DNA from: Acidobacteriota bacterium
GTDB lineage: Bacteria > Acidobacteriota > Terriglobia > Acidiferrales > UBA7541
DNA length: 64,000 nucleotides
Reading direction: 5' to 3'
Assembly: GCA_013289855.1 (NCBI GenBank)
Contig: JABCZD010000002.1
Span: 62,001-126,000, forward strand
The notes under the pieces are model-generated. The model searched no databases, was not told the DNA's origin, and saw nothing but the letters and a program-made list of their open reading frames with translations. Below, piece by piece: positions 37,101-45,832 of the stretch (the first letter of the stretch is position 1; each line of letters starts with the position of its first letter). The translations under genes were made by a program, and so were the position numbers.

Positions 37101-39503
37101 AAGACGGTGGAAGAGGCGAAGTCCTTGTTTGCCGCGAACCGGTTCGAGGATGCCCTCCGGGCCGCCAACAAAGGCCTGCAGAAATTCCCCGGAAACTTGG
37201 AATTATTGAATTTGGCGCAACAGGCCGAGACGCAGCAAAGGAAACTCGAAGTCCGGCAGCAAATCGAAATGCGGATCAAGGAAATCCGGGTCAAGATCAA
37301 TCGCGAAAAATTCAGCGAGGCGATTGATCTGGCGGAGCAAACGCTGGTAACGCTAGGTCCGGATACCGACTTGAAGCAACTCCTGAATTCCGCGCAGGTC
37401 GAGATCGCCGCCCGCGAAAAAAAACGGGAACAAGAGAAGACCATCGAAACGATTCGCACGTTAGTGGAATCGGGTGAGTTGGAGGCCGCCACGCTGGCGG
37501 TCGATGAGGCACTCAAGACGAATGCGGTGGAGACGTTTGACCCGCGGATTCAGCGCTTGTCTGGGCAAATCAAAGACGCCAGAACCCAAGCCGAGCAGAA
37601 GTCGATGCCCGCACCGATATCTGCTCCGCCGGCCGATGATTCTCGAGAGTATGCTTTCCTCGAACCGCCGCCTATGCCGAGCGCGCCGGTCCCCGCCGAG
37701 AAAGCCTCCGCAGTGGATCTCTCGGGCGTGCAGCCGGTGGTCAGTCGACCGGCGCCGGCATCGCCGCCCGTGGCATCATCTGCACCGGTAGCGTTCGTGC
37801 AACCGGTTGCCCGGATTGCGTCGCCGGAACCAGTCGCTCTGCCGCCAGTCCCACCAGTCGTACCGATGGCACCAGTCGCGCCGGTAGCACCAATGCCAAT
37901 TCCGCCGTCGAAAATGGTGGTGCCGCAGCCTGAAGCGCGTGTGCAACCGCCCGCAGCCGCGCCCGTTGACCCGGTCGCTCCGGCGATCGTTACTCCTGAA
38001 GTTTCCATGTCCCGAGCGGACATCCCCGCAATTGCACCCGTCGATGCGGCGGCAGCACCCGCCCCTCCTGACGGAATTCCGCTCTGGCGCAAACCGATCG
38101 TGTTAGCGGTTTTGGCCACGGGGTTGGTTGCCATCGCTTGGGGTGGAATCCACGTGTTCCATCCGAAACCCGCGGAGGTAGTCGCGCCTGCCGCGAAGAC
38201 CAAGCCAGAGACAACTCCTCCGCCCCAGGTCAATGCACTGGAGGTGCAACAGCGCGATGCCCTTGCCGATGCGAACAAGTTGATCGCCGCCAACGATCTA
38301 GGTGGAGCGCGAAAGGTACTGCAGCAGGCCATTGCACTAAAGGGGCCGTTGACCACCGACATTCAGAAAAAACTGGGCGAGATCGACGAATCCTTGAAGG
38401 ACGCCAGCCTCCGCCTACTGCGGCAGAGCGAAGAAAAGCTCTGGCAGCAGGCGATGAATCACACCGCAAGCGGTCGCTTCCCGGAAGCACAAAAGGATCT
38501 GCGACAGATACTGACTCTGCCTGCGGGTGGAGTCCATCGGGACGAAGCCCAGAACTATCTCGACAAGACCTTGCCCCAACGGATACAGCAGAATAATTTG
38601 CTGATGCAGGCGCGACAGGCTCTGAAACAAGGGGAGTTCCCGTCGGCGCGGCAAACAGCGGGTCAACTCCAGCAGAGCGGCGGCGATGCGGCAAGCTTGG
38701 TTGCGGCGATCGACCAAGCTGAACGAACCAGACTGGTGCAACTCGAGACGCAGTTCGATCAGTCGAAGGAACGCGACGATGACGCCGCAGTTCAGCAACT
38801 TAAGTCGCTGCTGCCCAAGCTGCAGGCTCTGAGCGGTGACGGCGGCCCCCAGTCCAATGAGGCATTGAATTACGCCAACAACATTCCCGGAGCCATCGCC
38901 GAAGTGCAGGCCCGTATGCAAAAGAAGGTTGCGGATGCCGCATTTCAACGCACGGTACTGAAGTATCAGCAGGCCATCAGCACCAACGATAAGAATGGAC
39001 TGACGGCGGCGCGCACGGACCTGCAAGCGGTCATTCAGGGCGGCGGCCCGCATGCCGATGAAGCACAAAAGTATCGCGCGGATGTCGACAATAGGCTTGC
39101 GGCGACAAGTCAGCCAGTTGCAACGCCCGCGCCGCCGCCGGTGAAAGCCGAGGTTCCGCCACCCGTAAAAGCGGACAACGACGCTGACGTCCGCGCGGTG
39201 ATCCAGCGCTACGCCCAGGCTTATAATCAACGCGACGCCCTCGCCCTTCGCCAAATCCGGCCTAGCCTCAGCGCGAACGCCTATGCAGCCCTCAAAAAGA
39301 GCTTCGACTCTGCAAGCTCAATTCGCGTACAAATAAACGTTCAGAGCGTCGAAATCGACCCCGAGGGGGCGACCGCGGTAGTGAAGGGGGAGATGTCCCT
39401 GGACTACGCGCAAAAAGGGAGCAACGGGAAACAACGGACGGATGCCACGGTTTTCCATCTGGCGAAATCGAATGGCGTATGGCTCGTCACCGACGTGAAG
39501 TAG
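34197..39503 (+). CDS. Giant transmembrane Ser/Thr protein kinase with 52-aa repeats and periplasmic sensor domain
   Basis: About 1768 aa if translation begins at CTG 34197. PknB-type kinase domain at about 5-275: Gly loop ELGHGAMGVVYRA, Lys in MVALKTI, IVHRDIKPGNVML near 125, VVDFGIARV near 147, and GTFAYMSPEQ. Then TPR-like helical repeats including nine 52-residue units (443-910), a Pro/Ala/Val-rich linker (about 1140-1290), a single TM helix (about 1301-1321), more helical repeats outside, and a C-terminal NTF2-like domain (from about 1664: VIQRYAQAYNQRDALALRQI). No in-frame ATG, GTG or TTG lies between the stop at 34161 and TTG 34233, which would break the Gly-loop strand. Confidence 0.87.
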   Translation: MKKLGKYELVGELGHGAMGVVYRARDPIINRMVALKTITTGVADDPALLERFYREAQSAGGLQHPNIVTIYDMGEAGNLPYIAMELVEGENLEQVIARRAVLPITLKLAYAMQACRAFDYAHKRGIVHRDIKPGNVMLGKDGTVKVVDFGIARVMETSRTQTGMLIGTFAYMSPEQYHGEHADERSDIWSFGVLLYELLCYHRPFTGPTPASLMLNICQEKPAPLTQHLAETPPELEVIITRVLQKAPSERYQSMEDLLLELEPICKKLQVQYVADLVEKGRETIEQGEFAQARDVLRQALQVESGNQQARSLLEKANIELKRLQNRPNAQQFIDKGRALLSEGRLEEAKGAVESALHLDSTFGAAQELQHAVEEAIDQARSRAKSLEAAKQYLAEGLPEEAEVLVAKVLQVDPSNTEALALQQQVEGEKTERQRRARLRDGLRQARVLWTQQNYAACIKLLVDLEAAFPGEEEVARLLESARDDQIEQQKQQGLLESRNLLAAGRHDECLALLTSLQQQFPQDAEIPRLLEEIRKDQMDRRRLQKLAEARGLLGSGQYDNSISLLNTLQSDFPEDQEIPKLLETARQNKNEHRRQQSVAEVRKHLAARRYDKCLSLLATLEKEFPRDDDILRLQDAVREEQAEERKNKGLNEARNLLAARRYEDCLVMLATLEKQFPGDEDVRRLQQTTEEERAENAKLQRLQEVRNLSRAKDYEKALALLGALHAEFPAEDEVLKLQASARKEQAEQKRREGLVQARKFLAAGQYEESIALLGNLQSEFPVDNEIGRLLQLTRQEQAEHRVQQGLTEARGLLAARRYDESITVLEKLQSEFPAETEIRRQLATAREDLAEQGKQKKLSEARSRLAAQSFGEALALLNSLAETHPKDASVLKLRALVEREQEKHAKTERLQRELDALKKLMAEKKYPEVLARTKPLLAEFPGESNFMRLAEFAASQQAAIDKEQLFRKTVEEAKSLFAANRFEDALRAANKGLQKFPGNLELLNLAQQAETQQRKLEVRQQIEMRIKEIRVKINREKFSEAIDLAEQTLVTLGPDTDLKQLLNSAQVEIAAREKKREQEKTIETIRTLVESGELEAATLAVDEALKTNAVETFDPRIQRLSGQIKDARTQAEQKSMPAPISAPPADDSREYAFLEPPPMPSAPVPAEKASAVDLSGVQPVVSRPAPASPPVASSAPVAFVQPVARIASPEPVALPPVPPVVPMAPVAPVAPMPIPPSKMVVPQPEARVQPPAAAPVDPVAPAIVTPEVSMSRADIPAIAPVDAAAAPAPPDGIPLWRKPIVLAVLATGLVAIAWGGIHVFHPKPAEVVAPAAKTKPETTPPPQVNALEVQQRDALADANKLIAANDLGGARKVLQQAIALKGPLTTDIQKKLGEIDESLKDASLRLLRQSEEKLWQQAMNHTASGRFPEAQKDLRQILTLPAGGVHRDEAQNYLDKTLPQRIQQNNLLMQARQALKQGEFPSARQTAGQLQQSGGDAASLVAAIDQAERTRLVQLETQFDQSKERDDDAAVQQLKSLLPKLQALSGDGGPQSNEALNYANNIPGAIAEVQARMQKKVADAAFQRTVLKYQQAISTNDKNGLTAARTDLQAVIQGGGPHADEAQKYRADVDNRLAATSQPVATPAPPPVKAEVPPPVKADNDADVRAVIQRYAQAYNQRDALALRQIRPSLSANAYAALKKSFDSASSIRVQINVQSVEIDPEGATAVVKGEMSLDYAQKGSNGKQRTDATVFHLAKSNGVWLVTDVK
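35523..36926 (+). repeat. Nine tandem 156-bp (52-aa) repeat units inside the kinase gene
   Basis: Units begin at 35523, 35679, 35835, 35991, 36147, 36303, 36459, 36615 and 36771, every one exactly 156 nt apart; a tenth, diverged unit begins at 36927. The protein pattern is roughly LxEARxLLAARRYDECLxLL followed by an acidic FPxDxEIxRL and a charged helix. Nucleotide sequences have drifted, so the array is old, yet no indel has entered. Confidence 0.92.
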
Positions 39504-39510
39504 GACAGGA

Positions 39511-39537
39511 CGCAAGGAAATAGTTCGCCGCCTTGCG
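39511..39537 (+). terminator. Hairpin after the kinase gene
   Basis: CGCAAGG (39511-39517) and CCTTGCG (39531-39537) pair over 7 bp, starting 8 nt after the kinase stop. No T-run follows, so its action as an intrinsic terminator is doubtful. Confidence 0.4.
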
Positions 39538-39663
39538 ACACGCACCATGTGGCACATTTCTCGTCACCTGCAGCGAGAATCAAACTCCAGCCTTAACGGA
39601 CAATTGAGTTGCCGACCCGCGCGCGCTGGCGCGTAACCTGCCCCAAAGCCACTTTGTCCATGC

Positions 39664-39691
39664 TTGACAAAGCCAAAAGAGCGGATAGACT
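39664..39691 (+). promoter_or_regulatory. Probable promoter of the outer-membrane protein gene
   Basis: TTGACA (39664-39669), 16-nt spacer, TAGACT (39686-39691). The -35 is perfect and the -10 matches 4 of 6. The start codon at 39718 would give a leader of about 20 nt. Confidence 0.55.
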
Positions 39692-39717
39692 GCCAAGCAA
39701 TTCGACGGAGGGGACTC

Positions 39718-41274
39718 ATGGCAAAGCTTGTCGCGTTGGCCAGCCTCGTCTTTTTTCTGAGCTGTTCTGGTGCTTTCGGCCAAGGTCCTTGCTCGGTACA
39801 AAGCAGCAAGCTCGCGTGCGTTATTCCCCAGGAGTACGGAACAGGCGGTGCCTTCAACCAAGTACTGGACTCCTACGGTGGCACTTCATTTCATGCCTTT
39901 CACTTCGTCAGCGACTTCACGGCCACGCTGGAGCCTTTGCAAGCGGATATAGGCCGACAAGCAAACCTATTGCCGCTCGCCTCTCCCTCGTCCGGAGTCA
40001 TTCTTCTGTACGATCCGTCACTTAAGACATTCGTTACTGGAACAGACAGCCTGGGACCGATACTTGGCGAGCGCGCGGAAACTATCGGGCGCCATCGGTT
40101 ATTCATCGGGTTTAGCTATCAGTTTTTTAATTTCGACAAATTAGACGGTATAAATCTGCAGGATTTTCCGGCTGTTCTAACACACACAGACGACGACCGC
40201 GATAACTCGACTCCGACGCAAATGGTTACTTGTTCGATTAACACTACGAAAAATCTTAATGGCTGTGCCTTTGTTCGCGACCGAATAGATACTGTAAATT
40301 CGATTTCCCTTAAAGTGAATCAGTACACGTCTTATGTGACATTTGGGCTGACCAAGCGTATCGATCTCTCGATGGTGATTCCTATCGAGAATGTCCGTAT
40401 GTCGCTGTACTCGCAGGACACAATTATTCCTGGCACCAGCGGTTTCGTTGCTGTAACTCCGGGCTCACCAGACAGTATGATACCGAATCAAAACCTGACC
40501 AATACGAATGGCGCCCCTTATTTTTTCCACCTGTTTAAGAATTGCCCGAATTCAAGTCCTGCGGCTGGCGTAACAGGCCTCGGTCCGAGCTGCTTGAATC
40601 ACACATTTCCCGATTTCGCGTTTGCGGGTAATGGCAGCCAGCCACAGAATTCGGCTAGCGGAATTGGCGACGTGGTAGCGCGGGTGAAGTGGAACGCGTG
40701 GGAGGGAGAGCGAGCGGGTTTAGCCTTGGGTATGGACGTGCGTTTCCCGACCGGCGATGCCCTAAACTACTTAGGCTCGGGGTCTTACGGCATCAAGCCG
40801 TTCGCGGTGTTTTCCTACCGTGCGCGAATCTCCCCTCATGTACTGTTTGGCTACGAGTGGAACACAGATTCGATTACCGCAGGAAATTTGACTGGGGGCG
40901 GGAAAGGCAGTGTTCCGGATGATTTTGTCTATACTGCCGGCGCAGACGCTCGGGTGACGAGATGGCTGACCGGAAGTTTTGATATCGTGGGGCAGCGGTT
41001 TTTTGGGACCGAAACGGTGTCCGTCGCGTCGCAGCAGTTCCTTGCAAATTGTGGTGCGTGTACCGCGAACCCGAATCCCGCGACGGTGACAGATAGCAAT
41101 CTGGTTACGCACCCGAACTCGTCCTACAATGTCACGAACGCGTCGATGGGTTTAAAGGTCCGCCCCCTCGCCAACTTAAAGCTGGTATTTACGGCCAATG
41201 TTCTCGTCAGACTCGATGACGGCGGACTCGTATCAAAAGCAGCTCCGCTCGTCGGAGTGGGATATACGTTCTAG
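39718..41274 (+). CDS. Predicted outer-membrane beta-barrel protein
   Basis: Exported protein of 518 aa. Signal peptide AKLVALASLVFFLSCSGAFGQ with cleavage near residue 22. Start ATG 39718 follows GGAGGGGA. The mature part shows alternating hydrophobic strands (HRLFIGFSYQFFNFDKLDGI, YTSYVTFGLTKRIDLSMVIPI, GLALGMDVRFPTGDALNYLG, KPFAVFSYRARISPHVLFGYEWN) and ends in GVGYTF, the terminal aromatic signature of outer-membrane barrels. It resembles the phenol-degradation meta-pathway porin-like family in layout. No tight link to the kinase, apart from position; substrate unknown. Confidence 0.72.
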   Translation: MAKLVALASLVFFLSCSGAFGQGPCSVQSSKLACVIPQEYGTGGAFNQVLDSYGGTSFHAFHFVSDFTATLEPLQADIGRQANLLPLASPSSGVILLYDPSLKTFVTGTDSLGPILGERAETIGRHRLFIGFSYQFFNFDKLDGINLQDFPAVLTHTDDDRDNSTPTQMVTCSINTTKNLNGCAFVRDRIDTVNSISLKVNQYTSYVTFGLTKRIDLSMVIPIENVRMSLYSQDTIIPGTSGFVAVTPGSPDSMIPNQNLTNTNGAPYFFHLFKNCPNSSPAAGVTGLGPSCLNHTFPDFAFAGNGSQPQNSASGIGDVVARVKWNAWEGERAGLALGMDVRFPTGDALNYLGSGSYGIKPFAVFSYRARISPHVLFGYEWNTDSITAGNLTGGGKGSVPDDFVYTAGADARVTRWLTGSFDIVGQRFFGTETVSVASQQFLANCGACTANPNPATVTDSNLVTHPNSSYNVTNASMGLKVRPLANLKLVFTANVLVRLDDGGLVSKAAPLVGVGYTF

Positions 41275-41400
41275 TGTAGTTGAGCGCTTTTTTTCAACGT
41301 CCGCCCTGTAATCGGAGTCTCGATAGCGCTTCATACGGTTTGGCGAAATTGTTTCTGGCGTTTATCGCTTAAGTATCCGTTAGTTTTCTTGTGGTCCAAA

Positions 41401-43035
41401 ATGCGCATAGTGTGCTCCTATCAAGACACGAAGAGAGCATGGGAGACTTCCGAGACGGAAGTGGTATTTGGCCGTGCCGAAGACAAATCTTCCATCGTCC
41501 TCGATCTTTCGCCGGATCAAAGGGTATCCCGCCTGCATGGCCGCATTTGGGAAGAAAATGGCCAGTACTGGATTGAAGATCTGAACAGCTCGCGCGGCAC
41601 CCTTTTAAATGGCGTCGAAATCAAAGGCTCCGGACGGCAACCGCTTCGCCCGGAAGACTCCGCCATCGTAGGGCAAACCACCTTGCGCGTGGAACTTGAT
41701 GAGCCAAACTTCGCCGCGACAAACTATCTCGAGCACGGCACCATCCTTCTGCCAGAGAAGCACCCTTCCACTGCCGGTGTGGCCATCGCCAAGGATGTTG
41801 ACGCCACCGCCGTCCAGCCGATGGCACTCCCGCCGGATTGTGCGGAGGACTCCGCATCCCGCCGGCTCAAGATGGTCTGCGATCTCCCTTTCCAGTTTGC
41901 GACGAAACTCAAGCTCGAGTTGCTACTGCCCGCCATTGTCGACCAATTGGTGCAGATGATTCCCGCCGGGGAAAGTTGGGCTCTGGTACTTCGCGATCCC
42001 GCCACTGACACGCTGCTTCTCAAAGCCTATCAATTCGTCCAGCGAACGTACTTAAGCGAAACCCTGTTGCGTCGCGCCATGTCTGAACGTAAAGCCTTCA
42101 TCTGGAAGAAAAATGTTGAAGTAAATATCAGCGGTAGCATGGCGCAAAGCGGGATCGAAATCGGCATGTATGCTCCGCTGCTCTGGCAGGGAGAGGCGCT
42201 GGGCGCGATTTGCGCCGGAGCACAAAGCCCCCACGCGGTATTCACGGATGACGACGTTCGGTTGCTGGTGGTTGTCGGACAGTACGCGGCCATGGCCGTC
42301 GCCACTCATCGGCTGCAGGAAAAACTGCGTCACGAATCGGTGATCAAAGCCAATTTGCTACGCCAGTTTTCTCCAAGAGTGGCGGATGAATTATTGGCCC
42401 AGCGCGGCCGCTTGCGCTTGGGCGGCCAACGGAACGAAGTGACCATTCTGAATGCCGACATTCGCCGCTTCACGCAATTAGCTCAAGAAATGGAGCCTGA
42501 CAACGTCGTGGAAATGCTCAACGATTATTTCGGCGTTGCGGTGCCGATAATCTTTTCCTATCGCGGCACAATTGACAAATTCATCGGCGATGCCATCCTG
42601 GCGGTCTTTGGCAGTCCCGAGCCAGACGCTAAACAACACGGTAACGCTATCCGCGCCGCTCTGGAAATACAATCCGCCATAAAAAAGTTAAACGTTTTGC
42701 GCGTGGCTCGTGGCGAACCCGTTCGCGAATTCGGCATCGGAATTCATTGCGGCGAAGTTGTACACGGATTCATCGGTACCGCCGACCGTATGGAATTCAC
42801 CGTAATCGGTGATGCCGTCAATCGAGCGGCGCGCTATTGCGCGGCGGCTGTGGGAGGCGAGGTATTAATCAGTCCCGAAGTACATGAGCGCGTATGGCAA
42901 ATCGCGGATGCGGAGAAAGCTACCATCCCCACCAAGCATGAGGGCGATTTCGCTGCGTACCGGGTACATTCTATAAAGGAAGATAATGGGGTCGTCGGCA
43001 GTTCCGGCGCGGCCGCCTTATGGGTCGACGGTTAG
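41401..43035 (+). CDS. FHA-GAF-adenylate/guanylate cyclase (class III)
   Basis: Cytosolic protein of 544 aa with three domains. FHA at about 15-95: VVFGRAEDKSSIVLD, RVSRLHGRI (Arg, Ser, His for phosphothreonine) and LNSSRGTLLNG. GAF-like domain about 160-300 (WALVLRDPATDTLLLKAYQF, LLWQGEALGAICAG). Cyclase domain about 340-500: metal Asp residues in TILNADIRRFT and FIGDAILAVFG, substrate Lys in IDKFIGD, EFTVIGDAVNRAARYC with a Thr-type class IIIb purine site and catalytic Asn/Arg. It should make cAMP. ATG 41401 is preferred to a TTG at 41389. Confidence 0.9.
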   Translation: MRIVCSYQDTKRAWETSETEVVFGRAEDKSSIVLDLSPDQRVSRLHGRIWEENGQYWIEDLNSSRGTLLNGVEIKGSGRQPLRPEDSAIVGQTTLRVELDEPNFAATNYLEHGTILLPEKHPSTAGVAIAKDVDATAVQPMALPPDCAEDSASRRLKMVCDLPFQFATKLKLELLLPAIVDQLVQMIPAGESWALVLRDPATDTLLLKAYQFVQRTYLSETLLRRAMSERKAFIWKKNVEVNISGSMAQSGIEIGMYAPLLWQGEALGAICAGAQSPHAVFTDDDVRLLVVVGQYAAMAVATHRLQEKLRHESVIKANLLRQFSPRVADELLAQRGRLRLGGQRNEVTILNADIRRFTQLAQEMEPDNVVEMLNDYFGVAVPIIFSYRGTIDKFIGDAILAVFGSPEPDAKQHGNAIRAALEIQSAIKKLNVLRVARGEPVREFGIGIHCGEVVHGFIGTADRMEFTVIGDAVNRAARYCAAAVGGEVLISPEVHERVWQIADAEKATIPTKHEGDFAAYRVHSIKEDNGVVGSSGAAALWVDG

Positions 43036-43416
43036 TCTCTCGATCTACACTCAATTGTCAGGCGACAATCTATAACCTGACTGCGAACCCATCGCGAGGC
43101 TCAACAGCAGTGGAAACTCAAACGACGGTCCCCTGCCCTTCAAACAAAAAATACAAAACGAACCCACCGAGCTCCGAACCAGCAGGCGTGTAATTACGCC
43201 ACCACTACGAGGAAACGGACGAGACATCCGGAATTGACCTCTGGGAAGTGACCGCTTCGGTGGTCTGCGGTGGAGAATCTTTCCGCCTTATCGTATAATC
43301 AAATGCTTGTTCGCGACCTAGCGACGCGGCTGTATCCTCCCACCATTTGGACGACCCATTTGGCGACTCTTCGGGAAGGCCGTGCAGACCGGACGCGACA
43401 GAATGGAGTTTTTCTC
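43036..43416. other. Intergenic region upstream of rpmE
   Basis: About 380 nt. TATAAT at 43294-43299 is a good -10 for rpmE though no matching -35 is evident. GGCGT/ACGCC (about 43184-43200) is a small palindrome. The remainder contains no credible gene. Confidence 0.45.
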
Positions 43417-43650
43417 ATGAAACCCGGTATTCACCCCGACTATCACGCCGTCACCGTGCACTGCGCCTGCGGCCACAATTTCTCCACCCGTTCGACCATC
43501 AAGGGTGAAAAGCTGAACGTGGAAATCTGCTCCAATTGCCATCCATTCTTCACTGGCAAGCAGAAGCTGATTGACACCGCCGGCCGCGTGGAACGCTTCA
43601 CGAAAAAATACGCCGACGCCGCCGCGAAGGTCGCGGCCGCAAAGAAGTAA
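43417..43650 (+). CDS. rpmE: Ribosomal protein bL31
   Basis: Protein of 77 aa of the large ribosomal subunit. [22 protein letters not shown] at the N-terminus is diagnostic, and the CACGH and [10 protein letters not shown] pairs give the zinc-binding form. An Ala/Lys-rich tail ([10 protein letters not shown]) ends the protein. ATG 43417 has GGAG at 43405. A longer open frame from 43270 is not conserved-looking. Single gene; RlmN lies convergently downstream. Confidence 0.96.
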   Translation: MKPGIHPDYHAVTVHCACGHNFSTRSTIKGEKLNVEICSNCHPFFTGKQKLIDTAGRVERFTKKYADAAAKVAAAKK

Positions 43651-43806
43651 CTCGCCAAGCATCGCGGCAGTTCACGAAACGCAGGCAAGCTTTTGCAAGG
43701 GGCGTTCGCAGCTTTCCGACGCGGTCGGAAAACATGCGGCGCCCCAGTTTGCTTCGCGCAGGGTCGTCGCGCTAATTACCCGGCACCGCACGGTTTTCCT
43801 TGCTTC

Positions 43807-44916
43807 CTACCGCAGCACCGGCAACAGCGAATTATCCGCGTCTTTGAGCGCCAACTGTCCGCATGCCGCCATCACGTCGCGTCCGCGCGAATATCGCGTG
43901 AAGGCGGGCACGCCTTTTTCGAGTAGAATGCGATGAAACTCGCTGACGCTTTCCGCAGAGGGCTCTTTGTAGGGTAACGCTCCCGGATTCCACGGAATCA
44001 GATTTACCTTCACGCGTCCCAGGTCGGACATTAGTTTCGCCACGCGGCGCGCATCTTCCGGCGTGTCGTTCACACCGCCGAGCAGCACATACTCGAAGGT
44101 GATGTACTCGCGTGAACCGCGCGGGAATTTCTTGCAGGCATCCAGCAGCACGCGCAGCGGATATTTTTTGTTGATCGGCATCAACACGTCGCGCTGCTCA
44201 TCGCACGAGGCGTTCAAGGAAATCGCCAGCTTGGGCCGCACTTTTTCCTCGGCCAGCCGTTCGATCCCTGGCACGATGCCGCTGGTCGAAAGCGTCACAT
44301 GCCGCGGGGTAATCCGCATGCCGCGCTGGTCGAGCGCGATGCGCATGGCTTTCATCACCGCATCGTAGTTGAGCAATGGTTCGCCCTGCCCCATCAGCAC
44401 CACGTTGGTCTGGGGCGCAAGTTGTCGATCGTTGGGGTCTCCGTTGCATCCTCCGCTCGTGGTTACATCATTCAGCGACAGCATGATTTGCGCCAGAATT
44501 TCTCCCGCGGTTAGGTTCCGAATCAGTCCCAGCTGCGCGGTGAGGCAAAACTGGCAATCGACGGCGCAACCTGCTTGCGTGGAAATGCAAATGGTCTGGC
44601 GACCTTCGCTGGGCATAAACACCGCTTCAACGGACGCGGCGCGCGCAGTGGCTTTTTCCTCGGTCCGCGGCAAGCTCATCAGATAGCGGATTGCGCCATC
44701 GCTCGAGACGAAGCGCTGCTTCACCACCGGCAAGGTGATGCGCGTTTCCTGCGCTAGGCGCTCGCGCAGCGCCTTCGGCAGACTGGTCATTTCCTCGAGC
44801 GACAGTTTGCGCTGCGCATACAGCGCTTCGTAAATCTGCCCGGCGCGATAGCGCGGCTCACCGATCGCCTCGCATAGCGCCTGCAATTCTTCCCGCGATT
44901 TACCCAGCAATTCCAT
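43807..44916 (-). CDS. rlmN: 23S rRNA (adenine(2503)-C2)-methyltransferase
   Basis: Radical-SAM enzyme of 369 aa that methylates A2503 of 23S rRNA and A37 of some tRNAs. The Fe-S motif CAVDCQFC is at about residue 114, preceded by ISTQAGCA. MGQGEPLLNYDAVMKA and the second conserved Cys in ISLNASCDEQRDVLMP near 222 match RlmN. The late ACGQLA holds the methyl-carrying Cys. Length and order fit well; no partner genes are needed. Confidence 0.95.
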   Translation of the reverse strand: MELLGKSREELQALCEAIGEPRYRAGQIYEALYAQRKLSLEEMTSLPKALRERLAQETRITLPVVKQRFVSSDGAIRYLMSLPRTEEKATARAASVEAVFMPSEGRQTICISTQAGCAVDCQFCLTAQLGLIRNLTAGEILAQIMLSLNDVTTSGGCNGDPNDRQLAPQTNVVLMGQGEPLLNYDAVMKAMRIALDQRGMRITPRHVTLSTSGIVPGIERLAEEKVRPKLAISLNASCDEQRDVLMPINKKYPLRVLLDACKKFPRGSREYITFEYVLLGGVNDTPEDARRVAKLMSDLGRVKVNLIPWNPGALPYKEPSAESVSEFHRILLEKGVPAFTRYSRGRDVMAACGQLALKDADNSLLPVLR

Positions 44917-45112
44917 CAGAATGTCCGCAACCTTGTCCTACAATCTCGTCATGCAACGTCCGTCCGTAACATCTTGCCGCTACTTCAAGCCGCATGAGCA
45001 GCATCGGTCCAGCATACTCCGGATTTAGCTTTTGCTTCGAAACACCTCTAAAACAGTAGGGATTTAGCGGCTTTTTCGCACTTCGCCAACATCTCTGTCC
45101 CGCAATTCGCGG

Positions 45113-45118
45113 TATAAT
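45113..45118 (+). promoter_or_regulatory. -10 box before the cysteine-dioxygenase-like gene
   Basis: Perfect TATAAT at 45113-45118, giving a start near 45125 and a short leader to ATG 45144. No good -35 is visible 16-18 nt upstream, so the promoter may be weak or use an activator. Confidence 0.45.
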
Positions 45119-45143
45119 TCTATTGTCTTCGCCGGAGTCTTCC

Positions 45144-45767
45144 ATGACCAATCAACTTGCCGTCGCACCGCTCACCATTTCCGATTGGGTCAAAAACCTA
45201 GCCGCCCTGCCCGAGCGCGAATTCACGATCGCGACCGTCCACAACTATCTTCTAGCGCACCCCATCGATGCGGGCAGCCTCGCGAAATATTGCTTTTTTT
45301 CCAAGGGCAATTACACGCGCAACCTGATCTTCAAGAACGAGCTGTTCGAGTGCATGACGGTCTGCTGGGAAGTGGGGCAGGCCAGCCGCATCCACAATCA
45401 TCGCGACCAGAATTGCTGGATGGCTGTCCCGATTGGGCGGTTGCGAGTACAAAACTATCGCGTAGACCATCGCGACGCCAATCGTTCCACGTGCAACCTT
45501 GCACCCACCAAGATCTTTGATATGGACCCGGAACACCCGGGTTACGTTGACCCGCTGGAGCCGGTGCACGAAGTATTGAATCTACCGGAATTTGCCGCGC
45601 GCGCCGTCAGCGTCCACGTCTACTCCAAGCCATTCGATACCTGCGAAGTCTACCGCGTCGAAAAAGGCCAGAGCAACGAGGGCGCGAACCCCGGCAACTA
45701 CTCCGACGTGCCGCTCTTCTACACCAGCGAGTACGGCAAGCTGCATCCCGACGCCAAACTGCTGTAA
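45144..45767 (+). CDS. Cysteine dioxygenase family cupin protein
   Basis: Protein of 207 aa with a cupin fold of the cysteine-dioxygenase type I family. The metal motif is SRIHNHRDQNCWMAVPIGRL near residue 82, with two His and a nearby Cys; a third His lies in EPVHEVLN near 135. The family oxidises cysteine to cysteine sulfinate or related thiols. ATG 45144 is preferred to a TTG at 45123. The next gene is on the same strand but unrelated (M16 protease). Confidence 0.82.
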   Translation: MTNQLAVAPLTISDWVKNLAALPEREFTIATVHNYLLAHPIDAGSLAKYCFFSKGNYTRNLIFKNELFECMTVCWEVGQASRIHNHRDQNCWMAVPIGRLRVQNYRVDHRDANRSTCNLAPTKIFDMDPEHPGYVDPLEPVHEVLNLPEFAARAVSVHVYSKPFDTCEVYRVEKGQSNEGANPGNYSDVPLFYTSEYGKLHPDAKLL

Positions 45768-45832
45768 ATAAACCGTTTTGCCCTCCGCGCAGGTGCATGG
45801 CAATTGCCGTGCCCGTATGTCACAATTGCTGT

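Noticed and set aside
37550..38362. Gly/Thr-rich 270-codon reverse frame inside the kinase gene
   Set aside because: It is the antisense of the Pro/Ala/Val-rich linker; GC-skewed low-complexity DNA gives such frames by chance.
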